This document shows positions 25,568-33,875 of a DNA stretch of 64,000 nucleotides, one piece after another. The stretch lies in the NCBI RefSeq assembly GCF_016019935.1, contig NZ_JAECMT010000003.1, positions 788,208-852,207 of the forward strand, read 5' to 3'. The DNA is from Paenibacillus sp. GSMTC-2017 (GTDB taxonomy: Bacteria; Bacillota; Bacilli; Paenibacillales; Paenibacillaceae). Position 1 is the first letter of the stretch; every line of letters begins with the position of its first letter. Both the position numbers and the translations under genes were made by a program. The notes beneath the pieces were generated by a model. It saw only the letters and a program-made list of their open reading frames with translations, was not told the DNA's origin and did no database searches.

Positions 25568-26377
25568 TTACAACAATACAGCTACTTGAACTCGGTTACG
25601 ATAAAAGACCCACTGTGTGAACCCGATTTCTTTTAGACGCTTAGCAACAAGCTCTAGTTCGTCTCCTACACGACTTGGTTTATGTGCATCGGAGCCAAAG
25701 GTCACTTGAACACCGAAGTGGAGAGCACGTTCTAATATATCGTCAGACGGATACCATCCGCCAACAGCTTTTGTACTGCCTGATGTGTTGATCTCAATCG
25801 ATACGTTACACGCTGCAATTGTCTGTAGAGCATCATCGATGGAATCATGGGCAGGTATATCAGAGAATGCGGGATAATAACCTTTCATTGCATCGATATG
25901 TCCTAATATATCGTACATTCCGCTACGAGCAGATTGTTTAATCAGGTCATAGTAGCTCTTTTTTTCATCGACATGCTGCGACTCATCTAACTTGCCCCAA
26001 CGTTTTCGATTGAAGATGCTCACTCCGCCAACCTGATGTACAGATCCGATAATATAGTCAAAGGGAACTCCGGCAAAAGCGTCACGGTATGCTTGTACAT
26101 GTACTGGGAAAAAGTCGGCTTCTACACCTAACAGTACTTCGATCTTTCCCGCATACTTTTCTTTTAATCGAAGCACTTCGTTTACATAATTTTCGAAATC
26201 GCTGCGAGCCATTGCTACCTTTGGAGACGGTTGATCCTCTTCATGATAGAAGTAGGGAGAGTGGTCAGAAATTCCGATTACGTGTAAGCCGGCATCCATA
26301 CCTGCAATAATATAATCTTCAATATTTCCGTCGGCATGACCACATCTGAAATGATGGGTATGTAAATCAAACTTCAA
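25568..26377 (-). CDS. PHP-domain phosphatase, histidinol-phosphatase (HisJ) type
   Basis: Predicted to dephosphorylate histidinol phosphate in histidine synthesis. The PHP metal-site motifs are visible: DLHTHHFRCGHADG at the N-terminus, DHSPYF, GVEADFFP, IGSVHQVGG, LGHIDAMKGY and FGSDAHKPSRVG. TTG 26377 has AGGAG at good spacing and gives MKFDLHTH, matching the family; GTG 26386 is too close to the ribosome binding site. It lies 11 bp after the LysR gene and is probably cotranscribed with it rather than with his genes. The exact substrate is not certain, since HisJ-type PHP proteins can act on other phosphoesters. Confidence 0.78.
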   Translation of the reverse strand: MKFDLHTHHFRCGHADGNIEDYIIAGMDAGLHVIGISDHSPYFYHEEDQPSPKVAMARSDFENYVNEVLRLKEKYAGKIEVLLGVEADFFPVHVQAYRDAFAGVPFDYIIGSVHQVGGVSIFNRKRWGKLDESQHVDEKKSYYDLIKQSARSGMYDILGHIDAMKGYYPAFSDIPAHDSIDDALQTIAACNVSIEINTSGSTKAVGGWYPSDDILERALHFGVQVTFGSDAHKPSRVGDELELVAKRLKEIGFTQWVFYRNRVQVAVLL

Positions 26378-26388
26378 AAGTATCACTC

Positions 26389-27291
26389 CTACTCACTGCT
26401 GATGAATTGATGCTCCGGCATGCCTCGTAAGTCACTTAGAAATTGCTGCATCGCCGTATTTAGATATCGTCCCGATCTATAAACGACACCGACAGGATGG
26501 CTTATTTCGAGCTCATGCACTTTAATGTTTTTGAGTGTCCCTAGCTTTAATTCCGTAGGGATAGATAGCTTGGAGACGATTGCTGCGCCAAGATCGATCT
26601 CGACCATTCGTTTAACCTCTTCACTGCTGGATAGTTCCATAACAATATTAGGTTGAATATTGTACTTACGGAAAATGCCATCAACAAAACGTCTACCCAA
26701 AGTGTCAGGAGCTAACATAATCATCGGTATGTCCCTTAGTTTGTCTACTGTCGTATGTTTTAAGTCACTCATAGGATGATCAGGGGACACTACAAGCTCA
26801 AATGTATCGTAATATAGAATAGATGAGGAAACGTTTGGATTTTTTTCTGTTAAATAAGTTATTCCGACGTCCACGGAACCGTTCTCAACACTTGTCATCA
26901 CCTGAGAGGAAGGCATTGTATGAATTGTCGTTTTAATAAGTGGATATTGGTTCTGAAAGTATGATAATACCCTTGGTAAAATTTGAATAGCGATAGATGA
27001 TGTCGTTCCAAGCAAAATATGTCCTTGCGGTGTATGATTCAAATCATCGAGCTTTTGTTTGAGTTCTTCTACAATAGTTAACATTCGTTCGGCGTGCTCC
27101 AGAAATACTTGACCGTGATCGGTTAACGTTACTGGCTGATTTCGATTAATGAGTACGGTCTTGAATTCGTCTTCAAGGCTCTTAATCTGTGCGGAAACGG
27201 CAGGTTGTGTCAAATTTAAAAGCTCACCGGCTTTTCTAAAACTCATCGTTTTGGAAATGGTGAGTAAGGTTTCCAGTTGGCTAATATTCAT
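26389..27291 (-). CDS. LysR-family transcriptional regulator
   Basis: A 300-residue regulator with an N-terminal helix-turn-helix (SFRKAGELLNLTQPAVSAQIKSLEDEF, about residues 17-43) and a full effector-binding domain from about residue 90. It resembles the CysL/CbbR subgroup in overall pattern (GHILLGTTSSIAIQILPRVLSYF, VDVGITYL), but the target cannot be assigned. It is the first gene of a pair with the PHP phosphatase. Confidence 0.82.
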   Translation of the reverse strand: MNISQLETLLTISKTMSFRKAGELLNLTQPAVSAQIKSLEDEFKTVLINRNQPVTLTDHGQVFLEHAERMLTIVEELKQKLDDLNHTPQGHILLGTTSSIAIQILPRVLSYFQNQYPLIKTTIHTMPSSQVMTSVENGSVDVGITYLTEKNPNVSSSILYYDTFELVVSPDHPMSDLKHTTVDKLRDIPMIMLAPDTLGRRFVDGIFRKYNIQPNIVMELSSSEEVKRMVEIDLGAAIVSKLSIPTELKLGTLKNIKVHELEISHPVGVVYRSGRYLNTAMQQFLSDLRGMPEHQFISSE

Positions 27292-27369
27292 GTCCAGGTA
27301 TTCCCCCTTTCAAAATAGCGAATGTTCACTGGTCATAACACCATTATAGCTAATATAGAAGCGCTCAGC

Positions 27370-27405
27370 AAAAAAAAGGAAAGGCAATTAGAGCCATTCC
27401 TTTTT
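27370..27405 (-). terminator. Terminator overlapping the corA stop
   Basis: On the minus strand AAAAAGGAATGGC pairs with GCCTTTCCTTTTTTT. The upstream arm lies inside the last codons of corA, so coding sequence and terminator overlap. Confidence 0.7.
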
Positions 27406-28323
27406 GCGGAAGATGAAAAACATGCCACAACCTAAAAATACCATCAAAGCAAGTAAAATATAAGCACCAAAGCGATAATGCAGTCCTGGTATATCATCAA
27501 AGTTCATTCCGTAAATACCGGTGAGGAATGTTAGAGGCATGAATATAGTTGTTATTGCGGTAAACACACGCATGATTTCATTCGCTCGACTTGATAGGCT
27601 GGACTGATAGGCTTCTCGAAGGTTGCCCATTAGATCGCGGTACGTTTCGAATGATTCAGCAATTTTTAACGCATTTTCGTAAACATCGCTAAAATATTTT
27701 TGAAGTTGGTCGTCGATAAGTTTAAGTTCTTTTTTGTTGAGTGTAAAAACAAGCTCGCGCTGTGCACCGAGCATCTTCTTTACCCATAGAATTTCACTGC
27801 GCAAACCGATGATTTCGTTTAAGTGTGATTTTTTGGTGTGCATGAGAATATCGACTTCAAGTGTTTCGATTCGAGTATCGATTCGATCACCAACTAAGAA
27901 GTAGTTATCGACAACTAAATCGATTAAATAATATAGGAATTGATCAGGTCTGCTAACTTCCTGTTCCCATAGGATAGGTTTTAGGTAGCGTAGCTCATTG
28001 ATCTTCTGTTTCGTTACTGTAATGATAAAGTGGCGACCCAAAAAAATGTTGAGCGCACGCAGGAAAATTTCTTCATCGTCGAATCGAATACTGTTAGCAA
28101 CGATAAAATAATGATTTTCGTATATTTCAATTTTTGGACGTTGTTCTTCTTCATTTAAACAATCCTCAACAGCAAGATCGTGCATACCGAATAGAGGCTG
28201 AAGAATAACGAGGTCCTCGACATCTGCATCTATCCAATAGAAACCTTCGTTTGGAGCGATGAGTGCTTGTTCAACTTCATCAACTTGTGTAAATACACCG
28301 TGATTTACATGTCTTATTTTCAT
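27388..28323 (-). CDS. corA: CorA-type magnesium transporter
   Basis: A pentameric Mg2+ (or Co2+/Ni2+) channel protein of 311 residues. The C-terminal signature YGMNFDDIPG lies at the end of the first transmembrane helix, followed by a second helix (YILLALMVFLGCGMFFIF) and a basic tail. The N-terminal cytoplasmic domain has IALNxx-type family blocks (FYWIDADVEDL, ALNIFLGRHFIITV). The start is ATG 28323 with GAGGAG upstream; the earlier in-frame ATG at 28347 precedes the ribosome binding site. A leader of about 230 nt is predicted from the promoter at 28561-28590. Confidence 0.92.
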   Translation of the reverse strand: MKIRHVNHGVFTQVDEVEQALIAPNEGFYWIDADVEDLVILQPLFGMHDLAVEDCLNEEEQRPKIEIYENHYFIVANSIRFDDEEIFLRALNIFLGRHFIITVTKQKINELRYLKPILWEQEVSRPDQFLYYLIDLVVDNYFLVGDRIDTRIETLEVDILMHTKKSHLNEIIGLRSEILWVKKMLGAQRELVFTLNKKELKLIDDQLQKYFSDVYENALKIAESFETYRDLMGNLREAYQSSLSSRANEIMRVFTAITTIFMPLTFLTGIYGMNFDDIPGLHYRFGAYILLALMVFLGCGMFFIFRKKEWL

Positions 28324-28560
28324 GAGCAGTTTCTCCTCTCTTATCATACAGGAGACTGCCTGTCAGAACTGAGCCTATTTAATGTTAATCAATTATTTCC
28401 GGGTTCATAACCACAATGAGAGTGTGGGAACACAGGAAGATAGCTGTTGCTCTTTGCTGACTGACAGCGGCCTTCTAGAGTCTGTTTCGGGCTTCGGTCG
28501 ATCACCTTCCATGTCCTTCCTCACTCCTTTATTGTCGAATGAATGTCCGAATTCTTGTCT
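28324..28560 (-). other. Long untranslated leader of corA, possibly structured
   Basis: From the predicted promoter the corA transcript would carry about 230 nt before the ATG. It can form several stems, such as GCTGT/ACAGC and GTTC-CACA/TGTG-GAAC, and contains a 35-codon open frame (28405-28512) preceded by GGAGTGAGGAAGG. I do not recognise an M-box or another known class in it. Confidence 0.35.
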
Positions 28561-28590
28561 AGTATACTCCTGTGATGGCAGAACATTCAA
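28561..28590 (-). promoter_or_regulatory. Probable sigma-A promoter of corA
   Basis: On the minus strand TTGAAT (28585-28590) and TATACT (28561-28566) are separated by 18 bp. Confidence 0.5.
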
Positions 28591-28708
28591 GTATCAAATG
28601 GCTGTAAGTGTCTTTACTTATTCAGCATATGCAGTAAAGATCTTGACGGGAATAGAAGAATGCATTAAAGTAAAAATAATTGGAACAGCAACAATTGAAT
28701 AGACTACT

Positions 28709-28877
28709 TTCTTATCAAGAGCAGGCGGAGGGACTAGCCCGATGAAGCCCGGCAACCGGCATAACTATGCACGGTGCTAATTCTTGCGGAAACATTTATG
28801 TTTCTGAGAGATGAGAGAGGCGGATGGCTTCTTTTCCGAGCAGACGACCTTTTCTCACGCAGAAAGGGTCTTTTTTA
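28709..28877 (+). ncRNA. SAM-I riboswitch (S-box) with terminator
   Basis: The aptamer is recognised by its conserved blocks: CTTATCAAGAGCAGGCGGAG at 28711-28730, GACTAGCCCGATGAAGCCCGG with the pseudoknot strand, CAACC, and the ACGGTGCTAATTC segment. After the aptamer, ACCTTTTCT and AGAAAGGGT form a hairpin followed by TTTTTT (to about 28877), an intrinsic terminator that SAM binding would favour. It controls the metA-metI operon: high SAM stops transcription. B. subtilis controls its methionine synthesis genes the same way. Confidence 0.95.
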
Positions 28878-28933
28878 TTGCCACCTTCCGAAGTGAGTTT
28901 TGTTTTATCAAACTTTATTTAGGAGTGATTAGA

Positions 28934-29851
28934 ATGCCCATCAAAGTACCAGATCATTTACCAGCCAAAGAGATTTTAAGCAACGAGAACATTTTCGTCA
29001 TGGATGAAAGTACAGCATATCATCAAGATATACGTCCACTTCGGATTGCAATCTTGAACTTGATGCCTACTAAGGAAACGACAGAGACGCAATTACTTCG
29101 CCTAATCGGTAATACGCCACTGCAAGTGGAAGTTGTTTTGCTTCATCCAAGAACGCACACATCAAAAAACACATCTTCCGAACATTTGGAATCTTTTTAT
29201 AAAACGTTTGATGAAATATCACATGAATATTATGATGGTCTAGTTATTACAGGTGCGCCTGTGGAACACCTACCTTTCGAGGAAGTAAACTATTGGGAAG
29301 AGCTTCAAGAAATAATGAACTGGAGCAAAAAGTATGTAACATCGACATTCCATATATGTTGGGCCTCACAAGCAGGACTTTATCATCATTATGGTGTTCC
29401 GAAATATAATTTGGATAAAAAAGTGTTTGGCGTCTTTCCGCACACTGTAGTGAAACAGAATGTACAGCTTCTGAGAGGATTCGACGAAATGTTTTTTGTT
29501 CCTCAATCCCGTCACACTGAAGTAAAACGAGAGGACATTGAGCTTGTTGGAGATCTGGAAATATTGTCGGAGTCTGACGACTCTGGTATATATATTGTAG
29601 CTTCACGTGATGGAAGACAAATTTTCGTGACAGGTCATTCAGAATACGATCCTACCTCATTAAAATATGAATACGATCGTGATGTTGCTAAGGGCATGAC
29701 AATTGATTTGCCGAAAAATTATTTCCCGGGAGATAACCCGGGGTGTATGCCTCTATCAACTTGGAGATCGCATGCGAATCTTCTGTTCTCCAATTGGTTG
29801 AATTATTATGTTTACCAGCAAACGCCATATGATCTCGGCGCGGGCATCTAA
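28934..29851 (+). CDS. metA: Homoserine O-acetyltransferase (MetA family)
   Basis: Activates homoserine for methionine synthesis. The 305-residue protein has the MetA pattern: [27 protein letters not shown] block near residue 35, [17 protein letters not shown] and [16 protein letters not shown] with the nucleophile Cys142. The catalytic Glu and His of the family lie further on. Residue 111 is Glu, which in characterised MetA enzymes gives acetyl-CoA rather than succinyl-CoA specificity (Gly111), so acetylation is predicted. The start is ATG 28934 behind AGGAGTGA; the upstream open frame is the riboswitch. It is followed by a PLP lyase that would use the product. Confidence 0.92.
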   Translation: MPIKVPDHLPAKEILSNENIFVMDESTAYHQDIRPLRIAILNLMPTKETTETQLLRLIGNTPLQVEVVLLHPRTHTSKNTSSEHLESFYKTFDEISHEYYDGLVITGAPVEHLPFEEVNYWEELQEIMNWSKKYVTSTFHICWASQAGLYHHYGVPKYNLDKKVFGVFPHTVVKQNVQLLRGFDEMFFVPQSRHTEVKREDIELVGDLEILSESDDSGIYIVASRDGRQIFVTGHSEYDPTSLKYEYDRDVAKGMTIDLPKNYFPGDNPGCMPLSTWRSHANLLFSNWLNYYVYQQTPYDLGAGI

Positions 29852-29879
29852 TAATTGAAAAAGGGAGTTGCGACAAATC

Positions 29880-31034
29880 ATGAAAATTGAAAGTCAACTG
29901 GCACAAATCGGCTCAATAAAAGAGCCTGTTACAGGAGCAGTCAGCTTTCCTGTATATCAGTCAACTGCATTCCGTCATCCTAAACTAGGTCAAAGTACAG
30001 GTTTTGATTATGCTCGTACGAAAAGTCCAACTAGAGCTGTACTAGAAGAGGCAGCCGCACAATTGGAAAGCGGTGATGCAGGATTTGCTTGCAGCTCTGG
30101 TATGGCAGCGCTTCAAACGGTACTCGCTTATTTCAGTCAGGGCGATCATCTTATCGTTTCTCTTGATTTATATGGAGGAACTTATCGTCTATTGGAACGG
30201 ATTATGTCGAGGTTCGGTGTAACGGCTTCATATGTAGATACAAATGATATAGACGGTATGTCATTACTATTACAACCAAATACAAAAGCGGTTCTTATTG
30301 AAACACCTACGAACCCACTTATGATGATTACAGATTTGGAACGTGTATGTGGGTGGGCTAAATCTAAAGGATTACTTTCTATTGTAGATAACACGTTATT
30401 AACGCCTTTCCTGCAACGTCCAATCGAATTAGGTGCTGACATCGTTGTACATAGCGCTACTAAGTATTTAGGTGGCCATAATGATGTGCTTGCTGGATTA
30501 ATTGTGACGAAGGGCGAGGAGCTGTCTCAGCAGATGGCAGTTCTGCATAATTCTATCGGGGCTGTACTTGGTCCTCAAGACTCATGGCTTCTTATGAGAG
30601 GGATGAAGACGCTTGCCCTTCGTATGGAACGTCATCAATTTAATGCAACAAAGCTAGCAGAATATTTGGATGAACATCCAGCTATAGAAGAAGTATATTA
30701 CCCAGCACTACCCAAACATCAAGGACATGATATTCAAAATAAACAATCGTCCGGCAATACAGGGATCTTCTCTTTCCGTTTAAAGGATGCCCGTTATGTG
30801 GAACCAATTCTTCGTCATATTAAACTTATTGCTTTCGCTGAAAGCTTAGGTGGAGTGGAATCTCTTATGACGTACCCTGCAATGCAGACACACGCAGACA
30901 TTCCAGAGGAAATTCGTAAAGCGATTGGTGTAGATGATCGTCTTCTTCGTTTCTCAGTGGGAATTGAACATATTGATGATCTGATCGCTGATCTTGGCAA
31001 TGCACTGGAAGCAGCGAAGCAAGAGTTAGAGTAA
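29880..31034 (+). CDS. metI: Cystathionine gamma-synthase / O-acetylhomoserine thiolyase (MetI type)
   Basis: PLP-dependent enzyme that joins O-acetylhomoserine with cysteine or sulfide. The 384-residue Cys/Met-metabolism protein shows the PLP Lys195 in SATKYLGGHNDVLAG, the cofactor-binding CSSGMAALQTVL block at about 71 and the C-terminal RFSVGIEHIDDLIADL. It lies 28 bp after metA under the same SAM riboswitch. ATG 29880 is preferred over the TTG at 29868, which abuts the ribosome binding site. A MetC-type cystathionine lyase, needed for transsulfuration, is not present here, so direct sulfhydrylation is also possible. Confidence 0.85.
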   Translation: MKIESQLAQIGSIKEPVTGAVSFPVYQSTAFRHPKLGQSTGFDYARTKSPTRAVLEEAAAQLESGDAGFACSSGMAALQTVLAYFSQGDHLIVSLDLYGGTYRLLERIMSRFGVTASYVDTNDIDGMSLLLQPNTKAVLIETPTNPLMMITDLERVCGWAKSKGLLSIVDNTLLTPFLQRPIELGADIVVHSATKYLGGHNDVLAGLIVTKGEELSQQMAVLHNSIGAVLGPQDSWLLMRGMKTLALRMERHQFNATKLAEYLDEHPAIEEVYYPALPKHQGHDIQNKQSSGNTGIFSFRLKDARYVEPILRHIKLIAFAESLGGVESLMTYPAMQTHADIPEEIRKAIGVDDRLLRFSVGIEHIDDLIADLGNALEAAKQELE

Positions 31035-31056
31035 TGATATAAACTCGAATAATAGC

Positions 31057-31089
31057 GCGGTATGTTTCGGAAGAAACATACCGCTTTTT
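31057..31089 (+). terminator. Terminator of the met operon
   Basis: GCGGTATGTTTC and GAAACATACCGC form a perfect 12-bp stem with a 4-base loop and TTTTT. Confidence 0.92.
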
Positions 31090-31218
31090 ATGTGGAGATT
31101 ATGAACTTTCGCTATTTTGCCATAATGGGTCAAAGCTAGTGGATGACTAGTCAGAATGATCTATGTTAGGATTAAGTATTGCAATTAATTCGAGAACAAA
31201 GTTAAGGAGGTCTTGCGA

Positions 31219-32355
31219 ATGAGCTCGATAGACCGAATATTGGATAAAGCCTTAAGAGGCGAGCGTATAGAGTTAGAAGAAGGTATGGAACTGCTAGCAT
31301 CCGATCAGATTGAGAAGATGGGTCATACAGCTAATCAGATTATGATGAAGTTTCACCGAGAGCCAATTACAACCTTTGTTGTAGGACGTAACGTCAACTA
31401 TACAAATGTGTGCGACGTATATTGTCGTTTCTGCGCATTTTACCGAGCACCTGGATCCAAAGAAGGTTATGTACTGGATGACGAAGTCATTTTGAATAAG
31501 ATTCAAGAAACGGTCAATGTTGGCGGTACAGAAATATTGATGCAGGGTGGTACAAATCCTGACCTACCGTTTACTTATTATTTGGATCTACTGAAAAAAA
31601 TTAAAGCGAGATTCCCAAGTATAACGATGCATTCATTCTCACCTGCTGAGATTCAAAAGATGAAGGTTGTTTCAAACGGCTTATCACTAGACGAAGTTAT
31701 TTCCCAGTTGCATGCAGCAGGTCTTGATTCGTTGCCTGGCGGCGGCGCAGAAATATTGGATGATCGTACAAGGCGTAAGATTAGCCGGATGAAGGGATCA
31801 TGGACGGATTGGATGGATGTCATGAACTCCGCTCATCGTCATGGCATGAACACGACAGCAACTATGGTTTATGGGCTTGGCGAGACGGTGGAAGAGCGTG
31901 CACTTCATATGCTGCGTATTCGAGATGAGCAAGATAAAGTGAAAGCGAATGGTTATCCGACGGAAGGTTTCAAGGCTTTCATTTCGTGGCCGTTCCAGCC
32001 TGACAATACGAATCTTAAGCTTGAGAAGGCAAAACCAGAAGAATATTTGCGAATTGTAGCAGCTAGCCGAATTATGCTCGACAACATTAAGAACTTCCAA
32101 TCCTCTTGGGTAACGATGGGTCCAGAGATGGGCAAACTTTCGCTATCTTATGGCTGTAATGATTTCGGAAGTACTATGATTGAAGAAAATGTTGTATCCG
32201 CTGCGGGTACTACTCATAAAGTAAACATCGAACTTATTCTTGAACTTATTCGTGAAGTTGGAAAAATTCCTGCACAGCGTGATACGAAATATAATATATT
32301 GCGTGTATATAATGAATTGGAAAAAGCGGATCTTGATTTCGTTATGCAAAATTAG
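31219..32355 (+). CDS. mqnC: MqnC, cyclic dehypoxanthinyl futalosine synthase
   Basis: Radical SAM enzyme that cyclises dehypoxanthine futalosine in the futalosine route to menaquinone. The 378-residue protein has the radical SAM cluster motif CDVYCRFC (Cys65, Cys69, Cys72). Family blocks include NVNYTNVC, GYVLDDEVI, GGTEILMQGGTNPDLPF, HSFSPAEI and SLPGGGAEIL. The related MqnE differs in these regions, so MqnC is preferred. ATG 31219 lies 7 bp after AAGGAGGTC; TTG 31213 is too close. It is monocistronic between two terminators. The product would feed the menaquinone used by NDH-2 and SdhCAB here. Confidence 0.9.
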   Translation: MSSIDRILDKALRGERIELEEGMELLASDQIEKMGHTANQIMMKFHREPITTFVVGRNVNYTNVCDVYCRFCAFYRAPGSKEGYVLDDEVILNKIQETVNVGGTEILMQGGTNPDLPFTYYLDLLKKIKARFPSITMHSFSPAEIQKMKVVSNGLSLDEVISQLHAAGLDSLPGGGAEILDDRTRRKISRMKGSWTDWMDVMNSAHRHGMNTTATMVYGLGETVEERALHMLRIRDEQDKVKANGYPTEGFKAFISWPFQPDNTNLKLEKAKPEEYLRIVAASRIMLDNIKNFQSSWVTMGPEMGKLSLSYGCNDFGSTMIEENVVSAAGTTHKVNIELILELIREVGKIPAQRDTKYNILRVYNELEKADLDFVMQN

Positions 32356-32371
32356 GTCATTTATTTATTTA

Positions 32372-32412
32372 CGAGTAGTTAAGGGGGATTCCCTTAGCTG
32401 CTCGTTTTTTTA
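32372..32412 (+). terminator. Terminator after mqnC
   Basis: CGAG-AG and CT-CTCG outer arms and TTAAGGG/CCCTTA inner arms, then seven T. Confidence 0.85.
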
Positions 32413-32529
32413 TTTTCCCGAAAAAAATATAACCAACCATTCCCATGTCCAAGTGCTGGATGTCAAACTCTTCTTTGTATATACGTCGACTTTAGGCCAT
32501 ATACTGTAACGGAAGAAAGGGGTGAGCAC

Positions 32530-33465
32530 ATGGACTTGTTTACAGTATCTTTACCAGATAACCTTCAAGGATCAATAAACAAACTACGTATGTTGCTGAC
32601 TGAGCAAGCAGACGTTGATTTACATATGGCTGATGGATCGAAATTAGTTGCGGCAGGTGTTAAATATCACATTCTCCAGTCTCAACATATTCGCTGTGAA
32701 GCACAATTACCCCAGTTTAGGCTAAATACAGATGGCCCACTTCTTTATAGATCAGCTGCAAGTGCAATCGCTGAATACGTAATTAGTGAATTGGAGTCTA
32801 AAATGTTATCCGTCATTATTAAGAAAAAGTATCGAAACAATCCGTCCATGGATGTGTCAGTCATCGAAAGATATTGTTATGAATTGCTCAATGGAAAGGA
32901 ATGGGATGGGTTAGGTAATAAGTTTCATGAAGGGGATCGAAACAGAAGGAAAAATAAAATTTCTGATGAGCTCGAGAAATATTTGGCAGAAGAAACTGAG
33001 TTAAATATAGACGGATTTATTACATTCCGCTTATTGTCTTATCGCAATGAGCTAACTGAAATTGTAGAATACGCTCTGGATGAATATGTGTTAGACAAAC
33101 AATATCAGGAGTTTATTTCTCTGCTCAAATATTTTGTTCAGCTTCAAGAAACAAAGGTGCCTTTTGTACATTTGCTCCATAAAGGCGGACATGACTTTAC
33201 AATTTACAACGAAAGTTTCCATCTGATTGAACCTAAGCCGCCAGCAGATCGCATTGTAGCGGAGATGTTGGAAACGGAAATGAATATCGAAGATATGGTC
33301 ATAAGTTCGCTTATCTCCTTATCCCCGAAGCAAATAACGGTTCATACGCGACATCCAGAGTTAAGTGTCATTCGTACGATTGAAACGATATTTGATGGGC
33401 GTGTTAAAGTTTGTGTGCAATGTTCGGCTTGTACTAGTACTTTAGATGAATGGGTTCAGCCTTAA
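32530..33465 (+). CDS. ytxC: YtxC-like sporulation-associated protein
   Basis: A 311-residue soluble protein of the YtxC family, counted among sporulation-associated proteins but without known biochemistry. It has the family block FITFRLLSYRNELTEIVEYALDEYVLDKQYQEFISLLKYFV at about residues 160-200 and a C-terminal Cys pair in VCVQCSAC. In B. subtilis ytxC lies directly upstream of thrS, and the same order is kept here. It starts 8 bp after a GGAAGAAAGGGG ribosome binding site. Confidence 0.82.
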   Translation: MDLFTVSLPDNLQGSINKLRMLLTEQADVDLHMADGSKLVAAGVKYHILQSQHIRCEAQLPQFRLNTDGPLLYRSAASAIAEYVISELESKMLSVIIKKKYRNNPSMDVSVIERYCYELLNGKEWDGLGNKFHEGDRNRRKNKISDELEKYLAEETELNIDGFITFRLLSYRNELTEIVEYALDEYVLDKQYQEFISLLKYFVQLQETKVPFVHLLHKGGHDFTIYNESFHLIEPKPPADRIVAEMLETEMNIEDMVISSLISLSPKQITVHTRHPELSVIRTIETIFDGRVKVCVQCSACTSTLDEWVQP

Positions 33466-33559
33466 ATATACAATTGTACTCTTGACCTGTTTAGTCAAAT
33501 ACGTCTATAATAATCAGCATATAGTTTTAAACAGCAATGACAAAAGACATGTGTTCGTT

Positions 33560-33826
33560 AGAAGCATTTGGAGCAGAGAGAGGAAACTTGGCTGAAATTT
33601 CCTTCCATGATGTATACGAATGTACCCCTTTTGTAGCTGTACAGTTGAACCCACCTACATTGCTTTAAGTAGCCTGTGGCGGTTGTAAGCTGTACCGGAA
33701 TTCTCCGTTATCAGATAATTACGAGGACTGTTATGCCGGTTATACATTGAACCGCACAGTTGAAGTAGGGTGGAACCACGAGGCGATAAGCACTCGTCCC
33801 TTTTGCGGGATGCGTGCTTTTTTTGT
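33560..33826 (+). ncRNA. T-box leader of thrS
   Basis: The conserved T-box sequence AGGGTGGAACCACG is at 33767-33780. It is followed by a terminator in which AGCACTCGTCCC pairs with GGGATGCGTGCT before seven T (33788-33826). Stem I begins near 33575 with AGAGAG. A candidate threonine specifier codon, ACC, lies at 33651-33653 in a GA-ACC-C context; this position is read by eye without folding. Uncharged tRNA-Thr would stabilise the antiterminator and allow thrS expression. Confidence 0.92.
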
Positions 33827-33875
33827 GCGTTTTTTGCGACATCGCTTGTAAGAGAAGAACGGGAGGATGAAGGAA

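Noticed and set aside
28405..28590. 61-codon minus-strand frame in the corA leader
   Set aside because: Low-quality protein sequence; treated as leader RNA, with only a possible short upstream frame noted.
28811..28933. Extended N-terminus of metA
   Set aside because: The bases form the 3' part of the SAM riboswitch and its terminator; AGGAGTGA points to ATG 28934.
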